Below are positions 9,757 through 18,346 of a stretch of 64,000 nt of DNA, one piece after another. Location of the stretch: the NCBI GenBank assembly GCA_013141505.1, contig JABFQX010000010.1, forward strand, positions 62,001 through 126,000. The letters are read 5' to 3'. The stretch's first letter is position 1. Every line of letters begins with the position of its first letter. The stretch is from Methyloglobulus sp. GTDB taxonomy: Bacteria > Pseudomonadota > Gammaproteobacteria > Methylococcales > Methylomonadaceae. Below the pieces are notes generated by a model. It was not told the origin of the DNA. It ran no database searches and was given only the letters and a program-made list of their open reading frames with translations. Position numbers and translations under genes: made by a program.

Positions 9757-10425
9757 ATGAAAATTAATTGCTTCAAAATTACAATATTCATATTGTCGGC
9801 AGTGCTATTGCCGTTGGTAGGCCAAGCGGCAACACCCAGCATCATGCTGGAAAAAAGCGCCAGCTATGCCTTGAAAAATTCCGTCTACGCATTTACCGTG
9901 CCGACGACCGACAGCACAGGCAAGGTCAAATACTTTGATGTCATCATTGACCTTAACGTCAATGCGGCCGGTATTATCAGCCCGACCGCCAATGTAACGG
10001 CGACACCTTTTGTGCCTGTTGCCACACGGGTACTCGTGCCGGGCAAATATCAGGTGAGCGGCAGTACCGATACCTGTGACGTATCCAATTTAACCTTAAC
10101 CAATGGCCGTATCCAGAGTATTTTTAAATGTACCCACGGTACAGCAGTGAATGGCTTGTCCGTCGTTAACGGCACCATTTCCGCAGGACATCCTTTCCTT
10201 GCCGAATTGCTGGCCAAAAAAGTCAACTTGCAAAGCGATGTCGCCACCCAAACCTGGGGCTTGACGGATGGCACGACCTTTGCGATTGGTAGTTGTGCTT
10301 ATTATTATGCGGGCTATGCGGTTGGTGCCAAGACGAACGGCAACCAGATCATCCTGTCAACCTACTCTACAGGCGTAGCGCCTCACACGTACCGTTGCGG
10401 CAATACCTTAACCAAGTTGCCTTAA
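9757..10425 (+). CDS. Secreted protein of unknown function
   Basis: I do not recognise a family. The 222-aa product has a clear Sec signal peptide, with a basic start, a hydrophobic core and probable cleavage after GQA near residue 24. The mature part is rich in Thr, Val, Gly and Asn and looks like an all-beta secreted domain. Four cysteines (CDVSN, FKCTHG, GSCAYY, YRCGN) suggest two disulfides. ATG 9757 has a strong GGAGAG ribosome-binding site at 9744-9749. It lies alone between trkH and a convergent permease gene. A short hairpin (TTAGGC at 9705 and GCCTAA near 9722) precedes it. Confidence 0.7.
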   Translation: MKINCFKITIFILSAVLLPLVGQAATPSIMLEKSASYALKNSVYAFTVPTTDSTGKVKYFDVIIDLNVNAAGIISPTANVTATPFVPVATRVLVPGKYQVSGSTDTCDVSNLTLTNGRIQSIFKCTHGTAVNGLSVVNGTISAGHPFLAELLAKKVNLQSDVATQTWGLTDGTTFAIGSCAYYYAGYAVGAKTNGNQIILSTYSTGVAPHTYRCGNTLTKLP

Positions 10426-10597
10426 GATACGATATAAAAAAACCCAAGGTTGGAAAGTTTGTGCCAAAAAAGGAGAAATTTGTAGCGTGTAAGCTGGATT
10501 CGCTGCGCCGCAATCCACCATAAAACAGGGCTGGCTGACCAGAATTATCCGAGGTTGCTTGGTTGGAGTATAAATGCCCAGCCGATCCGCCAGCCCT

Positions 10598-11740
10598 TCA
10601 CGCGCTGGGCAAATGGCTTGACCCTGCCGACGAGATTTGGGTTGGCGATGTGGAGGGAGCGTCGATCTGCGGCCAGGCCGTCAACACAGCTTTGACGACC
10701 GTCGCTAGTGGAATTGCCAAAAACACGCCCCAAAAGCCCCATATCCCGCCAAAGAACAGGATGGCGATGATGATCGCGATGGCATGTAAATTGACGGCCT
10801 CGGAAAACAACACTGGCACCAACAACACGCCATCCAGAGCCTGAATGATTGAATAGGCAATCACGACATACATAAAGTTGTCGCCATCCAAACCCCATTG
10901 AAAATAAGCGACCAACAAAACCGGGAATGTCACCAGGGTTGCGCCGATATAGGGGATAATCACCGACAAACCCATCAACACAGACAAGAGCATGGAATAA
11001 TTTAACCCCATGGTTTCATAGGTTACGTAACTGACCACCCAGAGTATAAACACTTCGGCGAATTTGCCACGTACGTAATTGCCGATTTGCATATCGACCT
11101 CTTCCCACACCCTGACGCTTAAATGCCGATCCCTGGGCAGGTACTGCAATACCCAATCGACCAATACCTGTTTATCTTTCAGAAAGAAAAACACCATCAT
11201 CGGCACTAAAAATAAATACACCATAGCACTCACCAGACTCACCACCGATGCCGCCGATACACTGAGCACACTTTGCCCGTAAATCAGCAATTCCTTCTGG
11301 ATTGTGAACATGATTTCCTGAATTTTATTTTCGGTAATAAATTGCGGGTACTTCTCCGGCAACCGCATGATCTGCACCTGCATACGGCTGATAAAAGCCG
11401 GGATATGCTGGACAAGTTCCACCGCTTGCTGGGTAATGATGGGCATTAGAAAGAACAGCAGATAAACCAAAGCCGCCATAAAAATTGAAAACACCAGACA
11501 AACGGCGACCAAGCGCGGTAACTTGAGGCTTTCGAGCTTATCCACCAGTTCCTCAAGGAAATAGGCCAGGACGACAGAAACATAGACGGGTTTCAATAAA
11601 TCGGACAGGAAATAAATCAGGCCAAAACTGACCAGGACAATGATAGCCAATGAAAACGCCTGCGAATTTGGCAAAAAACGATTGAATCGTTCTCGTAAAA
11701 ACCGCGTACTGACAAAGTAGGGGTCGGTATTCATTGGCAC
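10598..11740 (-). CDS. AI-2E family / PerM-like permease
   Basis: Polytopic inner-membrane protein of the AI-2E transporter (PerM/YdiK) family. Members are variously linked to autoinducer export and Na+/H+ antiport; the substrate here is unknown. The 380 aa show paired N-terminal helices, a large helical central loop (about 75-150), then the C-terminal helices with GLSVIIPYIGATLVTFP and FFGGIWGFWGVFLAIPLA that mark the family. The start is GTG 11740 with GAG upstream; an in-frame ATG lies at 11734. It is transcribed divergently from ubiG. Confidence 0.87.
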   Translation of the reverse strand: MPMNTDPYFVSTRFLRERFNRFLPNSQAFSLAIIVLVSFGLIYFLSDLLKPVYVSVVLAYFLEELVDKLESLKLPRLVAVCLVFSIFMAALVYLLFFLMPIITQQAVELVQHIPAFISRMQVQIMRLPEKYPQFITENKIQEIMFTIQKELLIYGQSVLSVSAASVVSLVSAMVYLFLVPMMVFFFLKDKQVLVDWVLQYLPRDRHLSVRVWEEVDMQIGNYVRGKFAEVFILWVVSYVTYETMGLNYSMLLSVLMGLSVIIPYIGATLVTFPVLLVAYFQWGLDGDNFMYVVIAYSIIQALDGVLLVPVLFSEAVNLHAIAIIIAILFFGGIWGFWGVFLAIPLATVVKAVLTAWPQIDAPSTSPTQISSAGSSHLPSA

Positions 11741-11911
11741 ATTACTACTCAGTGATTAAATATTTACATACTGGCATTCTAACCCCAATCGGCAACATCC
11801 ACCTATGAAATTGATAGGGTATTACATACTTGGTTTTGCCTGACAGCCCGGCATCTTGCATGGCTAATAGCTGCGTAATAGAGTAGACTATGACAGTTAT
11901 TTTTATGACTA

Positions 11912-12625
11912 ATGACCATGACATCCAGCAACAACGTTAACCCGGACGAAATAAATAAATTTGGCGCAATGGCGGAACGCTGGTGGGATCCGCAAGGCGA
12001 ATTTAAAACTTTGCACGACATCAATCCACTGCGTTTGGAATTTATCCAACGCTTCATTCCCATCCATGAACAACGGATAGTTGATGTCGGTTGTGGCGGC
12101 GGAATATTGACCGAAGCACTGGCAAAGCACGGCGCTGATGCCACCGGGATTGATCTCAGCGAAGACCTGATTGATGTCGCTGACCTGCATGGGCTTGAGT
12201 CAGGCATTCATGTCAACTATCAAAAAATCAGCGCGGAAGATTTGGCAAGCGAGCAACCTGCGAGCTTCGATCAGGTCACGTGCATGGAAATGCTTGAACA
12301 TGTCCCGGATCCAGGTTCAATCATTGATGCCTGCGCTACACTGGTGAAACCGGGCGGGATGGTGTTTTTTTCCACCCTCAACAGGAAACCCAAAGCCTAC
12401 GTATTGGCAATAGTCGCTGCAGAACATCTACTTAAGATGCTGCCTAAAGGCACACACGATTATAAAACTTTTATTAAACCATCAGAATTGTGCCAATCAG
12501 CGCGTACCGCAGGCCTTGCCTTGCAAGGTATGGTCGGCATTGAATACAACCCGTTTAACCAACAATTCAGCCTCAGCAAAGACATTGACGTCAATTATAT
12601 TGCCGCTTTTAGGCGTGAAGGCTAA
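11912..12625 (+). CDS. ubiG: Ubiquinone biosynthesis O-methyltransferase UbiG
   Basis: SAM-dependent class I methyltransferase that performs both O-methylations of ubiquinone synthesis. The 237 aa match E. coli UbiG (240). The N-terminus has the family hallmark FGAMAERWWDPQGEFK, motif I is VDVGCGGGILTEAL near residue 54, and GMVFFSTLNRKPKAY is also typical. An in-frame second ATG lies at 11918. Many gammaproteobacteria have ubiG-gph-yciK; here the phosphatase gene gph is absent and the SDR gene follows after 48 bp. Confidence 0.95.
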   Translation: MTMTSSNNVNPDEINKFGAMAERWWDPQGEFKTLHDINPLRLEFIQRFIPIHEQRIVDVGCGGGILTEALAKHGADATGIDLSEDLIDVADLHGLESGIHVNYQKISAEDLASEQPASFDQVTCMEMLEHVPDPGSIIDACATLVKPGGMVFFSTLNRKPKAYVLAIVAAEHLLKMLPKGTHDYKTFIKPSELCQSARTAGLALQGMVGIEYNPFNQQFSLSKDIDVNYIAAFRREG

Positions 12626-12673
12626 ATTCACCCACCCAACTATGTTTTCCAATCACCTGATCAGCGCAAGGTT

Positions 12674-13402
12674 ATGCCTTTAACTAACCAAGTCATATTA
12701 ATCACTGGCGCAGGTGGCGGGCTGGGCGGCACTGCGGCATTGGCTTTAGCCAAACAAGGTGCTCGCGTCATATTGCTGGATAAAAGTATTCCTAAACTGG
12801 AAAAAGTTTACGACCGGATTAAGGCGGAAAACGCCCCTGAACCCATCATGTACCCTTTCGACTTGGCTGGCGCTAACGAAGACCAGTATCAGGAACTAGC
12901 CGATGCCATTGCTGAAAAATATGGTTCTCTGCAAGGTTTGCTGCATTGTGCCGTAGAGTTCAGTAATTTCACCCCCTTGTCTTCACAAAGCACTAAAGAA
13001 TGGGGACATACCTTAAACGTCAACCTGAATGCGCCATTTTTGTTAAGCCGGGTTTTACTGCCTGTCCTGCAAAAAAGCGAGACTGCCAGCATCGTATTTA
13101 CTTCCGACTCTTCGGCACGATCTGCCAGCGCATACTCTGGTGCTTACGGCGTGTCTAAAATAGCCTTGGAAGGCTTGGCTAAAATTCTTGCCGAAGAACT
13201 GGAATCATTCAAAAAAATACGGGTCAACGTCTTGATACCGGGGCCAGTCGATTCACCATTGAGAAAACGTGCATTTCCAGCAGAAGATAAAACCAAATTA
13301 CCGCCCATGTCGTCGCTAAATGCTGTCTATGGTTATTTATTTGGCTCGCAAAGCATTGGTCTAACTGGCGAAACAATTGATGCCAGAACTTTTCATTTAT
13401 AA
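12674..13402 (+). CDS. yciK: YciK-like short-chain dehydrogenase/reductase
   Basis: Classical SDR oxidoreductase of the YciK group, whose physiological substrate is not established. The 242 aa contain the cofactor loop TGAGGGLGG near residue 11, NLNAPF, the catalytic Ser in FTSDSS and the YxxxK motif YGVSK. It is downstream of ubiG and 9 bp upstream of sufT, so the three are probably cotranscribed. The product is annotated by family and by its ubiG linkage. The start at ATG 12674 gives the normal N-terminus directly ahead of the first beta strand. Confidence 0.85.
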   Translation: MPLTNQVILITGAGGGLGGTAALALAKQGARVILLDKSIPKLEKVYDRIKAENAPEPIMYPFDLAGANEDQYQELADAIAEKYGSLQGLLHCAVEFSNFTPLSSQSTKEWGHTLNVNLNAPFLLSRVLLPVLQKSETASIVFTSDSSARSASAYSGAYGVSKIALEGLAKILAEELESFKKIRVNVLIPGPVDSPLRKRAFPAEDKTKLPPMSSLNAVYGYLFGSQSIGLTGETIDARTFHL

Positions 13403-13411
13403 CTTAACTGT

Positions 13412-13966
13412 ATGGCAGAAAGAGAAGACGTAGTTTTAACCCGTGATGTCAATGTCATCACAGTGCCAGACGGCAACACAACCACCCTGAATAAAGGTGA
13501 AATTGTGACCATCCACCAAGCACTGGGCAATAGCTACACGGTTGTTACCGAACACGGCAGTATGGTTCGCATTGCCAACACCGATGCCGATGCCTTGGGC
13601 AAAGAGCATCACGAACTTCATACGTTGGTGTCTGAAACCAATTCCGAAGCGGTCGAGAACAACTGCTGGGAAGTGATGAAAACGGTTTATGACCCGGAAA
13701 TTCCGGTTAATATCGTCGATCTCGGCCTAGTTTATTATTGCAACGTGCGCCCGTCGAGCGCAAATCCAGACTCGAACGATGTGCATGTGATCATGACCTT
13801 GACTGCGCCGGGCTGCGGAATGGGGCCTGTTATACAAGGGGATGTTGAAAAATGTATTCTTGCTTTGCCGGGTGTAAACCGTGTTGAAGTGGAAGTGGTT
13901 TTGGATCCACCTTGGTCACGCGAGATGATGTCTGAGGTTGCCCAATTACAACTAGGTTTGTATTAA
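13412..13966 (+). CDS. sufT: Putative Fe-S cluster assembly protein SufT
   Basis: Cytosolic DUF59/MIP18-family protein involved in iron-sulfur protein maturation. The N-terminal extension (about residues 1-75), with VLTRDVNVITVPDG, is typical of SufT. The DUF59 domain follows with VYDPEIPVNIVDLGLVY and the conserved Cys in LTAPGCGMGP. At 184 aa it has the normal SufT length. It starts 9 bp after yciK. Here it sits outside any suf operon, which is common for this gene in gammaproteobacteria. Confidence 0.9.
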   Translation: MAEREDVVLTRDVNVITVPDGNTTTLNKGEIVTIHQALGNSYTVVTEHGSMVRIANTDADALGKEHHELHTLVSETNSEAVENNCWEVMKTVYDPEIPVNIVDLGLVYYCNVRPSSANPDSNDVHVIMTLTAPGCGMGPVIQGDVEKCILALPGVNRVEVEVVLDPPWSREMMSEVAQLQLGLY

Positions 13967-13970
13967 GGCT

Positions 13971-14100
13971 TAAGGGAATCTCTAAAAATTGCACTTCAAT
14001 AAGCTCAGTAACGAACGGTGGCTTATTTTAAATCAGTAATTTATCCGTTCGCGCTGAGATTGTCGAAACATCAACGGATAGTTTTTTAGAGACTCCCTTA
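13971..14100. repeat. 130-bp inverted-repeat element (MITE-like)
   Basis: The ends are near-perfect inverted repeats: 13971-13988 reads TAAGGGAATCTCTAAAAA, and its complement at 14083-14100 matches at 17 of 18 positions. Inside is a second hairpin, TATCCGTT (14042-14049) with AACGGATA (14073-14080), around a CGCTGAGATTGTCGAAA core. There is no coding capacity. It sits between sufT and a convergent gene, where it could also act as a bidirectional terminator. It resembles dispersed non-autonomous elements; copy number cannot be judged from one window. Confidence 0.6.
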
Positions 14101-14162
14101 AATCACCAGCCCTTTGGCAAGAGCTGGCGCACTTTGAATTTTTGAATCTAATTAAGGATAGC

Positions 14163-14549
14163 TTAGATCAGAGGCTTCAAGTCTTCGAAGGCTTTTGCAG
14201 CGGGTGGCAGGAATTCTGCGGCAGTTTTCAAGTCGCCATTTTTGGCTGCGGTACGAGATTTTTTCAGGATGTCGTTAGCTTTAGCACGCGCTCTGTCAAC
14301 AACATCATTTGCATTAACTTCTTTACTGTAATCCATCCCTTGTTTGATGATTTTGTAGACATCATCAGCAGATTTGCCTTCGGTAATGGCTGCTTGTGCT
14401 TTTTTAATTTCTCCCAGAACCATATCAATAGCATCTCCTGGTGAATAAGCAATTCTGCCTTCACTGGCTTCTGCCATAGCAACTGATGAAAATGATCCCA
14501 TAGCCAGAGCAACCAGGGAAGAAAGTACGATTGTTTTTAAGGTTTTCAT
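14163..14549 (-). CDS. Small secreted helical protein, unknown function
   Basis: A 128-aa product with a textbook Sec signal peptide (MKTLKTIVLSSLVALAMG, cleavage after SVAMA near residue 26). The mature part is almost entirely alpha-helical and rich in Ala, Lys and Asp, with no Cys. This suggests a small periplasmic four-helix-like bundle. I do not recognise a named family. It diverges from the HupE-TonB receptor gene across 310 bp, so shared regulation is possible but not shown. Its upstream sequence carries an AGGA ribosome-binding site. Confidence 0.75.
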   Translation of the reverse strand: MKTLKTIVLSSLVALAMGSFSSVAMAEASEGRIAYSPGDAIDMVLGEIKKAQAAITEGKSADDVYKIIKQGMDYSKEVNANDVVDRARAKANDILKKSRTAAKNGDLKTAAEFLPPAAKAFEDLKPLI

Positions 14550-14859
14550 AGTGGACTAATCCTCATGTTATGTTTGTGTTGTCTTGGTCAATTCTCATTA
14601 CCGGGCGCGATTCTAACACGTTTTAATAAATTTCAACCAGCCGAAAAAAAAAATTCCCCCATCCCCGCCCCCCTTGCTGAACTGCAATGACAACACAAGC
14701 TCTTCCAAAAACTTGAAATTGATTTGGGAGCAACCTTCAGACCCAAAGACATATCCCCAAAAAGCCATTGCGCGGCGAAGTTTTTTTGTTATGATTCCGA
14801 ACCATAGCTTTTTTATGATGCAACAATTTAAAATAACTACAACACACTGAGAAAAAAAG
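14550..14859. promoter_or_regulatory. Divergent intergenic region with candidate sigma-70 promoter for the receptor gene
   Basis: This 310-bp gap separates two divergently transcribed exported-protein genes. For the rightward gene I see a candidate promoter: TTGCGC at 14768-14773 and TATGAT at 14790-14795, with a 16-bp spacer. Homopolymer runs of A and C occur near 14643-14660. I could not find a convincing Fur box, B12 riboswitch or CsoR-type palindrome by eye, so the regulator of the metal cluster is unknown. Confidence 0.3.
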
Positions 14860-17676
14860 ATGCCTAATAAAAGTAATATTGCATCCGTGTTATCCAGGCC
14901 CAATCCACAGAAGCTTATGATTTCCCTGGTTGTATTGGTATTTTTGTCCTTGTCGATGACAAAAATTTGGACGCTTTTTATTTCCGCCAACAGTGACTGG
15001 AGCCACGGCTTTAGCCATCCTCTGGAAGGCTGGGATCATATCGTCACCATGATTGCTGTCGGCATTTGGGCGGCGCAGCTACGCGGAGTCGCCATCTGGA
15101 TGTTGCCCGTGACTTTCGTTAGTGTGATGAGCTTGGGTGGGCTTGCTGGCGCAGCCAGTTTTGCTTTGCCTAGCGCAGAAATTATCATCCTGCTGTCCGG
15201 CTTGGTATTCAGTGTACTGATAGCCCGTAGGGTGCGCTTCAACATCCGTATCAATGTATTGATAGTCGCTTTCTTTGCTTTCTTTCATGGCTATGCCCAC
15301 GGCCAGGAAATATCGGCTTCCGCGAGCTTAATCTCCTACACCGTTGGTTTTGTTTTGGCTACCTTGCTATTACATGGCGCGGGCATATTGGCGGCAAGGT
15401 TGGCGATATTGTCATTCGCATTCTTTATCGGCAGCAACGTCAATGCCCAAGAAAAAGAAAGCACAACGACTGATGTCTCTGAAACCACCGTGACCGCTGA
15501 AGCAAAAAATTCAACGCGCGACAAGAAAGGTTCAGTAGAGCTTGAAGAGATGATTATCACCGAACGCGCTGATTCCCAAGTGGGTATTGCCGACAGTGCA
15601 TCACAGGGTAATATCGGGCAAGCGCAGTTAAAATACCGCCCCATATCGCGACCGGCAGAAATCCTGGAAACCGTACCAGGGCTGATCGCCACCCAGCACA
15701 GCGGTGAAGGCAAAGCTAACCAATATTTCTTGCGAGGCTTTAACCTCGACCACGGCACTGACTTCCTTACTCAAATTGAAGGTGTGCCGGTTAATGAATT
15801 ATCGCATTCGCACGGACAGGGTTGGACAGACACCAACTTCCTGATCCCAGAGCTGGTAGAAACGCTCGACTATAAAAAAGGCAACAATTATGCGGAGAAT
15901 GGTGACTTCTCCAGTACCGGTTCGGCAAACATCCGTTATTTTAAAGAACTACCGCAGAATATTTTTAAATTTACTGGCGGCAGCTATGATTATTTTCGCG
16001 GCTTGGCGGCAGGATCGCATAAGCTCGGTGATGGCAATGTGTTAGGCGCTTTTGAAACCGTACACAACAACGGCCCCTGGACGGTCGGCAACGACTACAT
16101 GAAGTTTAACGGCATACTGCGCTACAGTGAAGAACATCAAGACCACGGCTGGAGCATCACTGGGATGGCATCAAAAGCCGATTGGCGTTCAACCGACCAA
16201 GTACCGTTGGCCGCAGTCAATAACGGTTTAATAGGCCGATTTGATGCATTAGACCCCACCGATGGCGGCAGTAGCCAACGCTACAGCTTGACCGGTGAAT
16301 GGCATCGTCAGGATGCGGAAAGCGAAACCACGTTGATGGCTTATGGTATTTATAACAAGCTGACTTTATTCTCAAACTTTACCTTCTTGTTGGATGATCC
16401 AAACCTTAAAGATCCTGCCACAGGTAGTTACCTTAACGACATCAACCCAACTCAGTTTGGTAGAAATGGCTGTTCGGGCTTGAATACAATGGTCGGCAAA
16501 GGCCAATTCAATCCCTCTATCTTCAACACCTGCGGTGATCAGTTTGGCCAACCGGACGACCGCTGGACAACCGGCTTCAAGGGAACGCACACATTCTTCC
16601 ATAAAATCGGTGATGCCGATTCGGAAACCACTGTCGGGCTGCAAATCCGTAACGACAATATCCAAAACGGCTTGACTAAAACCCACGCCCAAAAAGAATA
16701 CAACATTACCCGCCAGGACAACATCTGGGTCACTAGCATCAGCCCCTACGCAGAAAATAAGACCCGTTGGAATGACTGGTTGCGTACCACTGTAGGCGTT
16801 CGTTTTGATGGCTTCCGCTTTGATGTTAGCAACAGCTCCGGCTTTGATTATAAGAAACGTCCCGAAAATGACGGTGAACGCTACGATGGTTTAGTCAGCC
16901 CCAAACTGGGCATTGTGTTTGGCCCTTGGGCGGACACTGAATTTTATTTAAACGGCGGCTTGGGCTACCACAGCAACGATGCCCGCGGCGTGCTCGCAAC
17001 GGTTGATCCGTCAGATCCAACCGGACAAACTAAAGTTGATCGCGCCACGCCACTTGTTCGCACTTACAGCGCTGAAATCGGTGCGCGTACCACTTGGGTG
17101 AAAGGCTTGCAAAGCACCTTGGCTATTTGGTGGCTGGATATTGATTCAGAACTGATTTTCGTCGGCGATGCTGGCAGTACTGAAGCAGGCCGTCCTAGCC
17201 GCCGCTACGGCCTGGAACTTGCCAACTATTATTCACCAACTGATTGGTTGACTTTCGATGCGGATTTCAGCTTCTCCAAAGCCCGTTTCCGCAATAACGA
17301 AGCTGGCGTAGGCAACCATATACCCGGCTCCGTGGAAACGGTGATTGCTGCAGGTGCCACTTTTCATGACGTATTTGGTGGATTCTACGGTGGCCCTCGG
17401 CTTCGTTATTTTGGCCCTCGTGACTTGGAAGAATCCGGCGATTTTCGTTCGACCGATACCTTGCTGATCTCAGGTACATTAGGCTACGAGATCAACAAAA
17501 ACTTTAGCGTACAAGGCGAAGTTTACAATATCCTGAATCGTGAAGATGACGGCATCACTTATTATTACGATTCCAGATACCCTAACAACAATGGCGGCAT
17601 GACCAGCGGCGGTGATTACCACTTCCACCCCGTTGAACCCGTCAGTTTCCGCTTAGGTTTTACGGCAAAGTTTTAA
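14860..17676 (+). CDS. HupE/UreJ membrane domain fused to a TonB-dependent outer-membrane receptor
   Basis: A 938-aa fusion. Residues about 20-190 are a polytopic HupE/UreJ-type metal permease domain with its conserved motifs: HPLEGWDH (53-60) and HGYAHGQE (143-150). It also has the ending VGFVLATLLLHGAG. The last helix runs into GSNVNAQ, which looks exactly like a signal peptidase site near residue 196. After a Thr/Glu linker comes a full TonB-dependent receptor: a plug (about 225-350) and then a barrel ending in Phe (TAKF). HupE/UreJ proteins move Ni, Co or Cu across the inner membrane, whereas TonB receptors sit in the outer membrane, so the fusion is topologically odd. Processing at the internal site, or a TTG start inside the last helix (near 15393), could release the receptor. 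It begins the metal cluster and ends in a strong terminator. Confidence 0.88.
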   Translation: MPNKSNIASVLSRPNPQKLMISLVVLVFLSLSMTKIWTLFISANSDWSHGFSHPLEGWDHIVTMIAVGIWAAQLRGVAIWMLPVTFVSVMSLGGLAGAASFALPSAEIIILLSGLVFSVLIARRVRFNIRINVLIVAFFAFFHGYAHGQEISASASLISYTVGFVLATLLLHGAGILAARLAILSFAFFIGSNVNAQEKESTTTDVSETTVTAEAKNSTRDKKGSVELEEMIITERADSQVGIADSASQGNIGQAQLKYRPISRPAEILETVPGLIATQHSGEGKANQYFLRGFNLDHGTDFLTQIEGVPVNELSHSHGQGWTDTNFLIPELVETLDYKKGNNYAENGDFSSTGSANIRYFKELPQNIFKFTGGSYDYFRGLAAGSHKLGDGNVLGAFETVHNNGPWTVGNDYMKFNGILRYSEEHQDHGWSITGMASKADWRSTDQVPLAAVNNGLIGRFDALDPTDGGSSQRYSLTGEWHRQDAESETTLMAYGIYNKLTLFSNFTFLLDDPNLKDPATGSYLNDINPTQFGRNGCSGLNTMVGKGQFNPSIFNTCGDQFGQPDDRWTTGFKGTHTFFHKIGDADSETTVGLQIRNDNIQNGLTKTHAQKEYNITRQDNIWVTSISPYAENKTRWNDWLRTTVGVRFDGFRFDVSNSSGFDYKKRPENDGERYDGLVSPKLGIVFGPWADTEFYLNGGLGYHSNDARGVLATVDPSDPTGQTKVDRATPLVRTYSAEIGARTTWVKGLQSTLAIWWLDIDSELIFVGDAGSTEAGRPSRRYGLELANYYSPTDWLTFDADFSFSKARFRNNEAGVGNHIPGSVETVIAAGATFHDVFGGFYGGPRLRYFGPRDLEESGDFRSTDTLLISGTLGYEINKNFSVQGEVYNILNREDDGITYYYDSRYPNNNGGMTSGGDYHFHPVEPVSFRLGFTAKF

Positions 17677-17691
17677 CTCATTCATCATGCT

Positions 17692-17732
17692 AACGGGTGT
17701 CCTCCCCAATAGGGGGATACCCGTTTTTTTTT
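17692..17732 (+). terminator. Rho-independent terminator after the receptor gene
   Basis: AACGGGT (17692-17698) pairs with ACCCGTT (17719-17725). A C-rich/G-rich inner stem and an AATA loop lie between them, and a run of T follows immediately to 17732. It lies 16 bp after the receptor stop, so the following tlpA-like gene probably has its own promoter or depends on read-through. Confidence 0.85.
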
Positions 17733-17854
17733 ACCTCCGAAATCATCTTTAACGCCTTCCAACTTCTAAAGCCTTTGCTTTACCGGTTATCAAAAGTAAA
17801 CTAAAGCCTGTTTCTTATATCCAATGCTATTTAAAGGTTTACAGAGTGACTATC

Positions 17855-18346
17855 ATGCCCAAACAATTAGCGATTGCCTGTTTTTTCTTGCTGTCATGCC
17901 TGATAGCTTTACCTAGCCAAGCTGAGCCAGCCGCCTTGAAACCTTTTGTTTCTGGAAGTTATCAACAACTACTGGACAGCAACGCCGACAAACCGTTTAT
18001 GTTGGTGATCTGGTCGATTACCTGTTCGTCCTGTCTGAAAGATATGGCTTTATTGAACAAAATGCACAAAACTAATCCCAAGATTAATATGGTTATGTTA
18101 GCAACGGATGACGTGTCTGCAACTGACGACATTCAAAAAATACTCGCGAAAAATGAACTGACCGATCTCGAAAACTGGCTTTTCGCCGACGAAAATCCGC
18201 AAAAATTACGCTATGAGATTGATCCTAAGTGGTACGGAGAACAGCCGCGCACTTATTTTTTCAACAAAAAGCATGAACGGGAAGGAATCAGTGGTGTATT
18301 GTCGCAAGAAGATTATGAAGCCTACTTCAAGAAAATCCTCAATTGA
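17855..18346 (+). CDS. TlpA-like periplasmic thioredoxin-fold protein
   Basis: Small exported thioredoxin-fold protein. A signal peptide (MPKQLAIACFFLLSC, cleavage after SQA) precedes a domain with the redox motif CSSC in WSITCSSCLKDM, about 55 residues from the start. The cis-Pro region appears near EQPRTYFF. Such proteins reduce disulfides or keep metal-binding cysteines reduced in the periplasm. That fits the Cys-rich neighbour encoded next, whose start lies inside the end of this gene. ATG 17855 gives a standard signal peptide; GTG 17846 is the alternative. About 163 aa. Confidence 0.8.
   Translation: MPKQLAIACFFLLSCLIALPSQAEPAALKPFVSGSYQQLLDSNADKPFMLVIWSITCSSCLKDMALLNKMHKTNPKINMVMLATDDVSATDDIQKILAKNELTDLENWLFADENPQKLRYEIDPKWYGEQPRTYFFNKKHEREGISGVLSQEDYEAYFKKILN

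Noticed and set aside
18213-18314. Upstream extension of the propeller gene
   Set aside because: The frame is open, but it overlaps the thioredoxin-like gene deeply and has no ribosome-binding site; ATG 18315 yields a plausible lipoprotein.
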